Source: Congeria kusceri | Taxonomy: Eukaryota > Mollusca > Bivalvia > Myida > Dreissenidae | Length of the DNA stretch: 64,000 bases | Assembly (NCBI GenBank): GCA_027627225.1 | Contig: JAPFQT010000155.1 | Location: forward strand, 157,001 to 221,000 | Direction: 5' to 3' | Shown here: piece after piece, positions 48,731 to 60,429 of the stretch | Layout of the letters: every line of letters begins with the position of its first letter | How positions within the stretch are numbered: the first letter of the stretch is position 1 | Position numbers and translations under genes: made by a program | Notes under the pieces: model-generated | Databases searched by the model: none | Told to the model about the DNA's origin: nothing | The model's input: the letters and a program-made list of their open reading frames with translations, nothing else

Positions 48731-51274
48731 GGCCGGTATTCACAAAGCTACAATGGTAAATCTTAACTAATGTGTACTTAATTGAAACTTTCAGATCGAA
48801 TTTTATATGTTAAATCAAATGCTCAATGTTCACAAATATGGAATGGTATATTTGCCACTGCATGCATGTAACTTTATGACAATTGCAGGTTGCTAAATGG
48901 CAATTGCATGTTGCTAAATGACAATTGCATGTGGCTAAATGACTATTGGATTATGATATTCCATAACACAACATCTATCCACCAATTAATGCGGGTGGGC
49001 ATATACGGGACTTTAGACTGCAAGCAATTCCCGACAGGCGGGAATTTGACACGCCAAATGATTCCGGGTCCCGGGGTAATAGACTTTGTTTGGATTTTAG
49101 ATCCTGGTAATATTGCCCCCGGGCCATTTAATACACCAGTTAAGCAACCCCTATTTAGGGGATTTAGACGCAAATGCGTGACTCTAGGGTAGGGACATAG
49201 ATCCCCCAAAATGCAATTAGTCAAATTCCCCTGGGATTGCCCTCCTGGGGGAAAATATTGATAGGTGCATTATTTACATGCATATACGTTCTGCTACGTT
49301 GTAACTGAATGCTTCCTTATCCCAAGTTCTTGATGCTTGCATGTAATTGACAAGTGCTTTCAGCTTTTTGTTTGCTTTCTGCAATATTGAAATGTTTATT
49401 TATACTTTTCCAGATTGCATTCCTATGCGCATTTCACTTTGTTGTTGCTGATTGTCACAAGCGATTAACTAACTAGTGGATCTTTCTAAGCATGTTAATG
49501 CATTATAAAAATACAGGAAACCAATACGAATTTGACTTTCTAGCGCAAATTACTATATACGGGAGAAAAACTCTCGACAGCAAATTCAGATGTTCGATAG
49601 TTTCCGGAGATATGCAGACTGCTTTTGTCGAAATAACACTTTTGGAGTCCGAGCTAGTTTTGTTGAACGTACATTTCGCGTAAAAATGTAATCGTTAAGA
49701 ATATTTATTAAAAAATAATTTTAATTACAGAACAAACACGAAATAATAAACAAAATACGATATATATACGAATAATAGCGATTTCATGTTGTTGTGGATC
49801 TCTATTATCAATTTGATGAATATTCACGCGGAACTCTAGCAGTAGATGGATCATAATTTTTTTTTGCATATGTAAACACAGTCATGGACAGACGGGCGGA
49901 CGGACACTCGTGTGTGTATTGAATGTGTTTATTTCGAGGTTTGTGAGGTCCATCCGCGCCGCTGCATTTCGTGGGGACCCGGGGTGTGTACCGGCATCTC
50001 TGCCTTATTTACTTTTAAACTTATCGAACATTGGGACGAATTTTGATTCATAGCTTTTACTGTTGTATTAATTTTGGTGTGGGGTTGTGCTGTTTGGGGG
50101 AGGGGGCGCTCAGTACACAGTGGAGGGTGGAGTACAAGAGGAAACTCCAGCTATCCGGTATGTTAACCACCAACCATACTCACATGTGCCGAGTATGGAG
50201 TGAACTCGGGCCGCCTAAATAAAAAGCGAGTCTACTAACCACTGCTCTAGCCGGACAGTGCTTCAAGCTATTCAGAAGTTATAGAACGGACAAGATGTAT
50301 GTCTGAAAGTCATCCGTACGTACAGACGGCCGGGAAGGCAGATAATTAGTGCGCAAGCCGTCAGTACTGATACATTGAACACATAACTATTTTCATTCAA
50401 TGAACTCCTTAAAAATGGTTAAAGCATATAGATCGGACATGCTTTGTGACGGATAGGCACCCGGACGTACAAAGTATTGGCTCAACATCGCCATGCTTGT
50501 GCTCACTAGCTTTCCTCGGCCGTTTACTGATTCGCAGAGGCGGGACTAACAATGGGTCCTTCTTTCGACCGAAATAGCCAGGAGCATAACTTGTCAACAA
50601 GTAGCTTGGAGTTAGATATCTCCCAGCGATTTGACGGACACTGCCGGAATTTCTGGTTCCCGGTTACATATCAATTAGACATTACAAATGGTCAAGTCGC
50701 ATTTGATTTACTTTAACATGCGTAGTGCTTAGTGCTTATTGCTTTCGCCTTGCGGAACTTTCAATTTTTAATACATTAATCAGAATTACTTCGGAAGTAT
50801 CAAGTTCCTAACGTAAAATGTACAAAGCAATACAAACTTGTTTGAATAAACATGCTACTGAATGAATCTATTTGTCACTTACACGCAAGAATTTGTGATT
50901 TATAATTATTTACTAACGACATATGCAAGCTAAGTGCCACCAACAAATAGAAAGAACCACAAAAACGCACGGAAGTTGCAGTTAGTTGGTAAAGAATAGC
51001 ACGATGCAATATTCAATTGTCATTAAGCAGCATGTAATAGTTTGCATCATGCAATTGTCATTTAGCAATATGCAATTATCATTTAGCAACATGCATGTTC
51101 ACGCGGATATTCCCCTCCATACACACAATTGTAAAATATAAAAGACCTAACCAACATTTTCTAGTTTAGATCATTCAAATGTAAAATGACCAATAGATGA
51201 AACAGTCACAGACTTAGAGAGTTTTATGAATTCAAGAAATTTAGTTTTCCAAAGGAGCTTTGTGAATACGGACC
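48731..51274. mobile_element. Terminal-inverted-repeat element with inverted 21-bp subterminal repeats, 2.5 kb
   Basis: The left end GGCCGGTATTCACAAAGCT and the right end, on the opposite strand GGTCCGTATTCACAAAGCT, match at 17 of 19 bases and are bordered by TGTA on both sides, a likely target-site duplication. Next to the left end the unit ATGGCAATTGCATGTTGCTAA repeats 3.5 times (48876-48948). Next to the right end the same unit repeats about four times in the opposite orientation (51012-51093). No transposase frame was found. The interior holds a GC-rich patch (49000-49250) and a SINE-like sequence. Confidence 0.7.
50188..50262 (-). repeat. tRNA-derived SINE head
   Basis: Read on - the sequence shows an A-box-like CTAGAGCAGTGGTTAG, a CTCGCTTTTTATTTAGG stem-like segment and a B-box-like GAGTTCACTCC about 45 bases later, the layout of a tRNA-derived RNA polymerase III promoter. 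Acceptor-stem pairing is poor, so it is not a functional tRNA gene. The SINE body probably continues toward 50090, but its 3' end was not found. Confidence 0.5.
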
Positions 51275-51279
51275 TGTAT

Positions 51280-51905
51280 ACCAAGTTTCATTAAAATATC
51301 TTACAACTTAAACAATGTGCAATATAAACAGTTTGTTGTTAACTCAACAAATATAACAATTACACAGAAGATATGACAAAATGTCATATTGCAAAATGCC
51401 ACATTTATATCTAAATATCTAAACATATTTCTTGAAACAATAAAATATTTAGAATTATACATTAAGTTATCTTAATGTGTTTTAAATCTCCAAAATGCAT
51501 GGTGTCATTCATACCAAGTTCCAATATAAACCTTTTGTAGCTAAAGAAACAAGTACAACAACAAAACAAAAGATATGAAGAAATGTCATATTTATACAAA
51601 ATGTCGTCTTGCAATCTAAACTTTTTTTCAAAACAAAATACAAGTTTGGAATCATACAATAACATTGTTAAATGAATTTCAACACTCCAAACTGTTTATG
51701 AGTATACATGATACCAAGTTTCATTGAAATATCTTATAATTCTTAGCAATGGACAATATTAATCTTATCTACCTAAAGCATCATACAACTGCATAACAAA
51801 AGCTATAATAAAATGTAATATTAAAATTTGAAGTTTTGCTTGAAAACAAGATTTTGAATTACACAGTAAAATTTCTTAATGTGTTTTAAATATCCAAAAA
51901 TGTGG
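51280..51905. repeat. Tandem array, about 205-bp unit, three copies
   Basis: ATACCAAGTTTCATTGAAATAT occurs near 51277, 51510 (degenerate) and 51711, and CTTAATGTGTTTTAAATCTC near 51472, 51670 (degenerate) and 51880. The array abuts the right end of the preceding terminal-inverted-repeat element. Confidence 0.65.
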
Positions 51906-52224
51906 AGTATGAACGATATATATAATGTACTGTTATGTTAATAGCTACCCCAACAGCTATTTAATTAATATGGAATGCTAAGTATTAAATGCAAATTTCG
52001 GATTTATGCTGAGCTAGCCAAAATGCGAATACTTATACCTATAAGTAATCCTGATTCCTGCGACTCATTGGTATCTTACCCTATAAATCATAAACAACAA
52101 TTCACATGTAATAGTTAAAAAGAGATCACAATTTAAAGTAAAATTCGACTCAAAACATAATTTGCAAACTACAGTAATTAAATCTTGCTATAACGCCGAT
52201 TTTTCTTTCCTTTTTTTGGCAAGT

Positions 52225-55200
52225 TTACATGTATATAATGCTCAAACTTTCTCTTTTTTTCACCGACCTCGCTCGACAGTTTTGGCACACAGGATGAACA
52301 GTCTGAAACGCCGCTTTCAATTCCTTGGAAATATCTGCAATATCACTGTACCCACAATTAAAACATACCGCAGGAAAACTACAACGGCTACTATAGTAGT
52401 GAGCCGTAACGGGGGCCAAGCAGGTAACATTCGGCTGGACAGCAATGGTTCCATCAAGTGGATGAGTTGTGGGCACAAGCATACCACCACAGGTGTAGAT
52501 GGCCTCCTCATGCAGTACATCCAGATCTGCCCTTTCCTCCCTCGATAGCTTCTTCGCAGAGTAGATGCATCTGGAATATTTAACATATTCACTTTATTTT
52601 CGAAAAAAAAAAAATATATTGACTGAAAAAAAAAATGTCACAAAATGTGTCGCACATATGATTTTATTCCCTTAAAAATTCTCACACTGAATATAAGGTA
52701 CATGTAATGTAGGTGCAAGCATCTGTGTCTCAGACGGACAGAAGCTGGTTCAAAACTGGTTCTAGACTTGACTGCAAAGCTACTTTCAATGTTTCATTTT
52801 TTCTGACTTTTGCCGAATATTGTTCATGGTACCAATTTTATGAGTACTTTTTTCATTTTCGTCTAACATGTTTTTTTTGTTCAATGGCTACAGTTTGTAA
52901 AGCTAAATTTAACACAGACATAATTCTTTATACACAATTTCGGTAGCTTTGGCGAGGTGTAGTCCTCATGGCAAGCAAATAGTTCAGTCGTTATTTCTAA
53001 ACATTGCAATTATAGACAGTTTGACAGACGGATATGTAATGCGGTGATCTGGACCACCATCAGAATAAATCGGTCTGATTGGCTTAGAAGTATCCTCAGT
53101 TTCTTTTAAAAAGTAGTCATTTCCGTAACATGACGAAGGGAAGTTGATTTCTGAAATATAGTGTCCTTTAAAGTAACAGCTACATGCCAATTGTAAAAAT
53201 CACCCTGAGTGCTGTCTGGAATTTTAAGAGCTGCTGAAGGGGTAAGATTGAGTTTGGCCTACGTATAATGATCTGCAGCCAAATTCTGAATGCCTGTATG
53301 CTCAAGAGATTTTTCCTCCTGAAAACTGTGGCAATATGTACACCTTGTTCGCCAACCGGAATATGGCTCTTGTCATCCACAGACAGAAGTGTACAGTGAT
53401 CTTTGTTCTTAACAGCACAGTGTTTAACATACTTTTGTAAGGCTGAAGCATAGTGCGCATCAATATGATACGTGTTGAACAGTCTTGACTGAGTCTTAAA
53501 ATGCAATGGCAATCTACCTGTGTAGCGAACAGCAGTTGCCATTTGTTCATTGTTTGGCATGAACTGTAGGCTCAGATAATTTTCAGAGGGAACAGGGGTT
53601 CCTAGTGGGAGGCGACCACAAATTTGCTGATGCAAGTCTCTTACAGACATGGCAACTGCCATATGACTAATAAGGCCATGACGCCGGTCATCTACTGCAT
53701 TCAGCTCATATTCCTGTATGAACTTGTCAACCTCTGAGAAGAACACGTCAAATTTTGACTATTTGGTTTCATGCAAAGTTCTCATGTCAAATACTATATC
53801 TGGGTTCTCAGTGTCAAGCAATACTTAAAGGCGTTGTCGAACATCTTTCGAGAGTTTGGCAGACGGGGTGGAAAAGTCATTTGTTAAATGACGATACATT
53901 TCATCGAATACAGCAGGGCAGACCTTTGCGACCAAGCTAATACGTTCCAAGAATTACCTGCGCATGGAATTACTATGGTAAACAGGAATACTCTGTTCAA
54001 TTTCATGTATGACCTTATTTGCTCTGTGCAAATCTAACATTCCTGTAGACTTCCAAATAAAAAAGAGGTCTTCATTAGGCCACCACTTGAGTAATGGTAA
54101 AATTTAATGTCGAAACACATCTGTATATTTTGAACATAGTGATATCTCTTTTTCCTTTCAATAGGATACACATCTAAAAGAGAAATGAACTGATAATCGT
54201 CTTTTTCTGAGAGAAGATTCTCAAGACTTTTGTATCTATCTGTTATGGTTGCAGACCTAGAAAGACCATGGATATGTCTAATTCTTGTATGAATCCCATC
54301 ATCTGAAGTTCTAGTAGTGTGGGGCACATTATCAATGTCAAAAAGTTCAATAACTTTTTTTCTGATCACCTATGTATTGTGAATACTTAGATAGGGAATT
54401 TGCTTGACTTAAAACAGAATCTTTCAAGGGTTTCATTCTTTGACCGTCCAAGCATGGGTATGTCAAAATACGGAAAAGAGACAATGCTCATTCAGCTTTT
54501 CTAGCTCTACAGTCTTGACCTTGTGCTTGCTTATATTCGGATTGATCATTGTAATCCTGCTCAAACGTTTATCCATCATAGAAACGGTTAAACAGAGGGG
54601 GGGGGGGGGGCCCTGTGATGGAACGCTCTGAAAGCCTTGACAGATGAGGAAGAATGTAAAATATGGTATCGGCAATGCCATTTACGATCACCTTATCAAT
54701 GGTGTCTTCTCCACTTGTAAATCCCATTTTCTATTCTTTCAGCAAATCAGTAAAATCATTAGTTAATCGCCAATCTCCACGTTTTACAGTTTCTACATTT
54801 TCCCCAAATGTTGTCGGGTATTTAAGGGCTACTGGAGTATTGTTTGGGGCAGCAAACAGCTCTGTAAATGCAATTAATCATTAGAAGGTTCATTGTTTTG
54901 CTTAATTTGAAATGAAACTTTGCTAGAATTAAAGCAGTCCGTGGTATCTTTCACTGAAAGACCCAACCCAACTTCGACATTATCATGGTCAGTTACAATT
55001 TCAGATTTCGTCAATTTAGTGACATGTAAAACAATAGTACTTTTAAAACGTGGACCTGTTGACAATGTTTTGCACGCGTTGGCAACTTTTTCAAATAAAG
55101 AAGTAACAATTTCTTTCCAATCAATCCGTAAGGCGTACCAATCAAGAATACATTTATCACCCTCTTACCGCAATTATTTTCCTCGCCATGAGGACTGCTC

Positions 55201-56015
55201 CTCGCCAACAAACACTTAAAATATTTGTACCCTTTCTTCTTATAAAATGGTACAATTGCCAAAAAAAAAGAAAATCGGCGTGATACCAAAAGTAAACGGT
55301 TTAATCGTCAGAGTGACTAGACGCTTGTTTTTTGCGCTTTTAGGTCTAATTACCCCAACACGGAAGTCACATCCTCAGGGTTACTGGCAGTTAGATAATA
55401 AGCACATATGGTTGAGTGCAGGATGCATATAAGTTGTAAAATACAGTTTAAATGATATGTTTTTGTATCATTTTAAAGGTATATATGTAAGCAATAAAAA
55501 AGGCTGTTTTTGTGCACTACTTTTGTCATGTGGTGCCCAGCTTCATAACGCTTGGCCCACGTATTCATGCGCAAAATGGCAGCCTCCATGCCCGTCAAAA
55601 CCGGTGTGTTTTTTCTAAGGTAAATATTTTGAGTTACAAAACATAGACATTTTTTACATGCTGTTTTTTCAAAAGGTTATGTCCTCATCTTTCCAACAAT
55701 GTGTGGTGATATATTGGAAAGTAGCTTGGTCATGGTGAAAAGTGAGATCAAACTTTGAATATTTTATATGTAACAAAGAAGGAATTTATTTGCGCATGCG
55801 TAACCTTTAATAGGTATCAAGCGCCTGTCCAACGTTAGTATTGATCATAATTATGCACGAATACTTTTGTCGACATCATCTTGTAAAATGGCGTTGTCGT
55901 TTTGCACGAAAATATCGGAAACCGACGAATTTCCCCACCTTATTTTATCTGATCAAAATGTTTGTTTTTTTCGGATAAGGGAGCTCTAAACCTAGGCCCA
56001 CGCGGACGTTTAACA
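52225..56015 (-). pseudogene. DDE-transposase-like multi-exon gene, right inverted copy, more complete
   Basis: Parts in order on -: 5' flank matching the left copy (56015-55810); a region unique to this copy (55810-54790) with possible N-terminal exons; 54681-54034 (ERKKRYHYVQNIQMCFDI); 53746-53180 with SVDDKSHIPVGEQG; then SDGGPDHRITYPSVKLS near 53075-53020 after frame changes; degenerate sequence to about 52690; and a clean last exon at 52570-52225, opening after a CAG acceptor. That exon carries a cysteine set (YTCGG, CFNCG, CQNCR) like a zinc ribbon and ends in TAA. Several shifts and stops in the middle make the present copy a pseudogene. In the known families a DDE core followed by a Zn domain would fit a transposase, but the superfamily is not identified. 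Confidence 0.65.
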
Positions 56016-58249
56016 AAATAATAAAACAAAATTCCCTGAGTTACTGAATATAAATATGCACTGTTTCTATGAGATATAATGTTTCAATCTAATAAAAACT
56101 CCTTTAATATTTTTGTCCGAGTATGTTTTTTTATAACTTAATGTTTGTTGTTATAACTTCATGTAAAACCGGTGTTCATTCACATGTTTTAAATAAAACA
56201 AAATAACGAGAAAAGTACTTCCATTTTAGCCAGACTGAAATGAGCAATTGTCTTCATTTCACACGACCCAGAGTTATCATCCATATTTTCCACTCGCTAA
56301 ACGAAAAGCCTGAAATAAATATAGACCATTAATTGTTGTCTTTGGTGTGAGATCGCCATGTTGATTGTCATGGAAAGCTTAGCTCGCGGACTACATAAGT
56401 AGATCTGCAATTGTATATGAGCGCAAATGAACTTAAATACTAGTTTAATTTGAGATTTAAACATTTTCTTTTCAGTTTATTAAAAACAAAGTCATTGTAT
56501 GTAATGAACGTGGAAAGCTTTAAAAGGTCCACGCTGCGCTGAAACTTTATAATCGTGTTTTTTCTGAAGTCGTTATTTTTAATGTTAAAAATTTAAAAAT
56601 GTCGATCAACTTTTTCTATGAATGAAACACAAGGCCATATTAAATGCATTATTATATCATCGTATTTCACGGTCATTGTATTGAAGTTTATATTTTGTCA
56701 GAGTACTTCTTTAATAAATAAACCGATGTAGCAGTGATTAGTCCGTTTACGGGTGTCTTTTCGATGCATTGCAAAAAAAGTCACGACGCGCGATAGCAAC
56801 ATCGTAACAATAAAAAAAACTCATTTCAGCATCATGTTACTTGATAAAAACACGTTTCATCACATACGTTATTTAAGTTTAAAAACAAACGTTGATATTT
56901 GGTAAATATATGCAGTTTGCGCATTCTTACGGACGTACACAAATTCGGACGTTCGGACAAACACAAAGCAAAATAAATGTATAATAAATATCGAAATGTC
57001 ACCATGAATTGACAGTGTCGAATGAAATTATTATTTTTACGCAGAAATAATACATGTAGATGTAAACGAAATAATATTTACTTACAATTATATAATAAGT
57101 ATCAAGGAAGATCGAACTAATCGCAAATAAGCGTACATAATATTATTTCAATAGCGCAACTAATGATAGCGCACAGTCGCAACTAGACGTTCAGTCAATA
57201 AACAGTGACTAAATAAAACGGAAAATATCCTGGAAATTACAAATATATTTCTTTATCAATTAATGTCTATAGTTTATTACGTATTTATAGGTGTTAAGCA
57301 ACACGCAGGTTTACACATTTACGCGAAATCCAAAGAATTACATGGAAATTATTTCAAATTTTTTCGAGCGTTTCAATATATTTGCAGTGATCAACTACCG
57401 ATTTATCAACGAAAACACAATTTCCTCACAAATCACAAAGCATATGTCACTGGGTATGACGTGACTCCGGATGTTGGCCCATTATGGAGCCAAAATATGG
57501 CCCATTATTGAGCCAAAATAGAGCAGATTCACAACACAGGTGGTTTTATATACATTTCAATTAATTTCTTGATAATATGCTATAAACAGGTGCTTATGTA
57601 TACTGCCAACTAAATTTTGAGGACATTCGTGTATCTCATATGACACATGTAGATGAACAGTACATGATTTCCTTTTAAAATGAAAATGCATGCGGAAAAA
57701 TTGTGTCAGCCCATGAGATTTTTGGCCCAAATGCGGTATCTGGGTGAAAATGAGATATTGGCAGTTTTAAATACACTGATATGTGTAGAAACTGGAAATG
57801 GCTTCCTGTTTTCTCAGTCATGCGTTTTGAGCAAGAATGAGCAGTTTAAGTAACACCACCATAACGATATATGTTCACATTTCACACAGATTTTAATGTT
57901 CGTCATGCATACAATGCAGAACCTAGCATGGTGAGGACAAGTAATTGATATTATATATATATATACTGGACTGCCTTTCCAATCAACAAACTTTGAATGT
58001 ACAAATGTTTCGGACAAAAATAAAAATAATAAAGAGATGGTTGCTATGGCAACCAAACAAGCAATCATAGCAAAAATTATAATTGTTCTACAAATAACCT
58101 AATAAATGACATTTTTCGTTGACAATATTCAAGATTCAAACAATTATTTGAAATATCTTAATCATAATGCTGACTTTCTCATAAAAATTATGTGCCTCGA
58201 CTTTGACGTCAATTTTCTCAAAATGAGGAAGGCCGCAATTGGGATAAAA
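56016..58249. other. Non-coding AT-rich stretch with a 23-bp duplication
   Basis: No gene was supported. The unit GGCCCATTATGGAGCCAAAA occurs twice at 57476 and 57499 (23-bp period). Confidence 0.4.
58039..58054. promoter_or_regulatory. Perfect RFX-type X-box match
   Basis: GGTTGCTATGGCAACC fits the RFX consensus GTNRCC-N2-RGYAAC when read on -. RFX factors drive ciliary and some immune genes. No gene was found close by, so a functional role is unproven. Confidence 0.4.
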
Positions 58250-58530
58250 ATCTCATGGGCTGCCACAAATTATGACCGGTCCTCGCTCATTTCAGTCATT
58301 TATTGAAGATTTTAAACTCGATCGAAAAATGTGAATCGAGCGATTGTTTACAAATGCTATAAGGAGCACATGTTCCAAGTTCCAGTAATTTTGAATAATA
58401 AATGGCTGAGATATGGACTCCAATAATGTTGTGCCAGGTGTACTTGGGATTGATTTATTTAGTGGCTAGTGTACGGGGGTATTGCAGGCTACTGTACTGA
58501 GTATTGTTTTCTAATATACTGTTATTTCTC
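58250..58530 (+). repeat. Inverted-repeat pair, left member (partner 59990-60245)
   Basis: GATTTTAAACTCGATCG followed by ATGTGAATCGAGCGATTG and a GTACTGAGTATTG block near 58500 matches the opposite strand of 59990-60245 at about 75-80 percent. The 1.45-kb loop between the members (58531-59989) is AT-rich without a gene. Confidence 0.65.
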
Positions 58531-59989
58531 ATAGTAGCGAGTCAGCCAGTGTATTGGGTGTGTCTTTTTCCGTTGTTATTCCACCGAAGTTTGACAGAGT
58601 TAACGTTTGTTGTACGAGTACGTTTTGTCGTGTAAATTATTAAATATTATAGTCTATATGGCCAATTGTGTAATTGTTGCCTGTCTCAAGTTGATCTGTA
58701 TGTTGTTTTAAATGTTTGCGTAAAACGATAAATGCTTTGACATAAAAGATTTTAATGTAATCAGTCAAACTCCTCACAGTGGTCTCCACACTTAAGGGGA
58801 TAAATTACTGCCGGAACAAATATCACGTGACCATAGTAGCTTTTAAAAAATATTGTAACTACTTTAAATTACCAATAGGCGAAAAGTACATTATCTTTTA
58901 TGAATTTCAACAGCAAGTAATTTCAGACGATTGGCACTAAAAAAAAGAGATAAGGGTTTTAAGTTTAAACACAAACAAATACTGGAAAATACGATATTTT
59001 CTTCAATCTGCTTTCTATTTTCATTTTCTCTTGTTTAAATGCACAAGTAATATAATTATGAAGTTTTAAGCAAAAAGACAAAATTCTGCTGTTTCAAACA
59101 CTTATATTTGCATTGAATACCTGTAAAATAAGTATAAAATAAAAATATAATGAGTATTAAATATCAAATACACGTGTATATACTAAAGTATCTAAGTATA
59201 CTAAGGTTTCTAAAGTCGCCAACTAATTGTAATTTAATAAACTCAAATACAAAATCTAATATAGAGTTAAAACTACTCTTGGTTAATCTGTTAATCTGTT
59301 CATAAATCCCATTATTTTTTCATCGTAATAGTTTTAATAGTTTAAATATCCATATATTAATAATATTCAATGTTTATTTTTATTTGTTTACTTATTTTAT
59401 GACAAATCACCCTTTTTATTAAACAAATATTTTATATTCCTAGACAAGTGTTCTCTAAGAATACATTGTGACACTATCTCAGATTAAATCTAAGAAAATA
59501 GTTATATAAGCTAAAGTTAATAAACTCTAAGAAAATTTATGAATACATATTAGATTTTCCTCATGTTTGTTTACAATAATTAAAGAAAAAAACCTAAGAA
59601 TTTCGCACTTTTTCAAAAAAAAAAAAGATTAAATAAGCAAAAACACAAAATTCTGACAATTTATGAAATCTTAATGAAAAGTTTCTCTAAGAAAGGTTCA
59701 GAATACAACCACTGAATTTAATTTCTTCATATGAATGAATTTTAATTAGGTGGTTATTAATGTCTTTGAACTTTTCTGAAGATTTTTCACAGTAGAAGCA
59801 GGCATACATGTCAGAAAACAAAAAGAACACATTGTATTTTTAATGCACGATATGAAGCCATATTAATCCAATTTACTATCACTTTCGTATAGTGTATTGT
59901 ATGTACCGATATAGGTTTGAATTATTATTATTGTATTTACTGAAAGTTACGCCTGTATGCTAGATATGATCAAAAACGGTGATGTTTCT

Positions 59990-60245
59990 TTGCGCAATAA
60001 CCAGTCCACCAAATACTGATTAAATGCAATACTCCGTACACGAGCATGCGATACTCAGTACACGATTTGGCATTTTTTTAAGACTTAGAACGTACCTAAT
60101 AAGCAACAAAAGTAGTTGAAAATTGCAGGAAGTGATCTTTATAGTATTTTTAACCAATCGCTCGATTCACATATTTCGGAAAAGTTTAAAATCCTCAATT
60201 ATTTAAAGAAACAAACGACGAGCTTCATTTTTTCAGCGAGCATTT
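59990..60245 (-). repeat. Inverted-repeat pair, right member
   Basis: Read on -, TTTTAAACTTTTCCGAAATA, TGTGAATCGAGCGATTGG and GTGTACTGAGTATCG correspond to 58250-58530. The pair may be two ends of one decayed element or a fold-back repeat. Confidence 0.65.
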
Positions 60246-60429
60246 TACGTTTAGTTACTGGTTATTTACTGTTTATCTATTATATGGAACAAAGTAAGTA
60301 AATGAGTGTCTTGGCAATTTAGTTGGCAGTCTAGGTCAGCGCATACATGTATTATTATAAACAGAATACTTGAAATCAGTGTCTTACTTACCGTTGTAGG
60401 GGTGTTTTCTTTAACATGCAGCTATTCTG

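Noticed and set aside
48890..49224. Overlapping frames on both strands in the GC-rich patch
   Set aside because: No domain; explained by composition inside a non-coding transposable element.
50188..50262. Functional tRNA gene
   Set aside because: A- and B-box-like words are present but stem pairing is poor, which fits a SINE head better.
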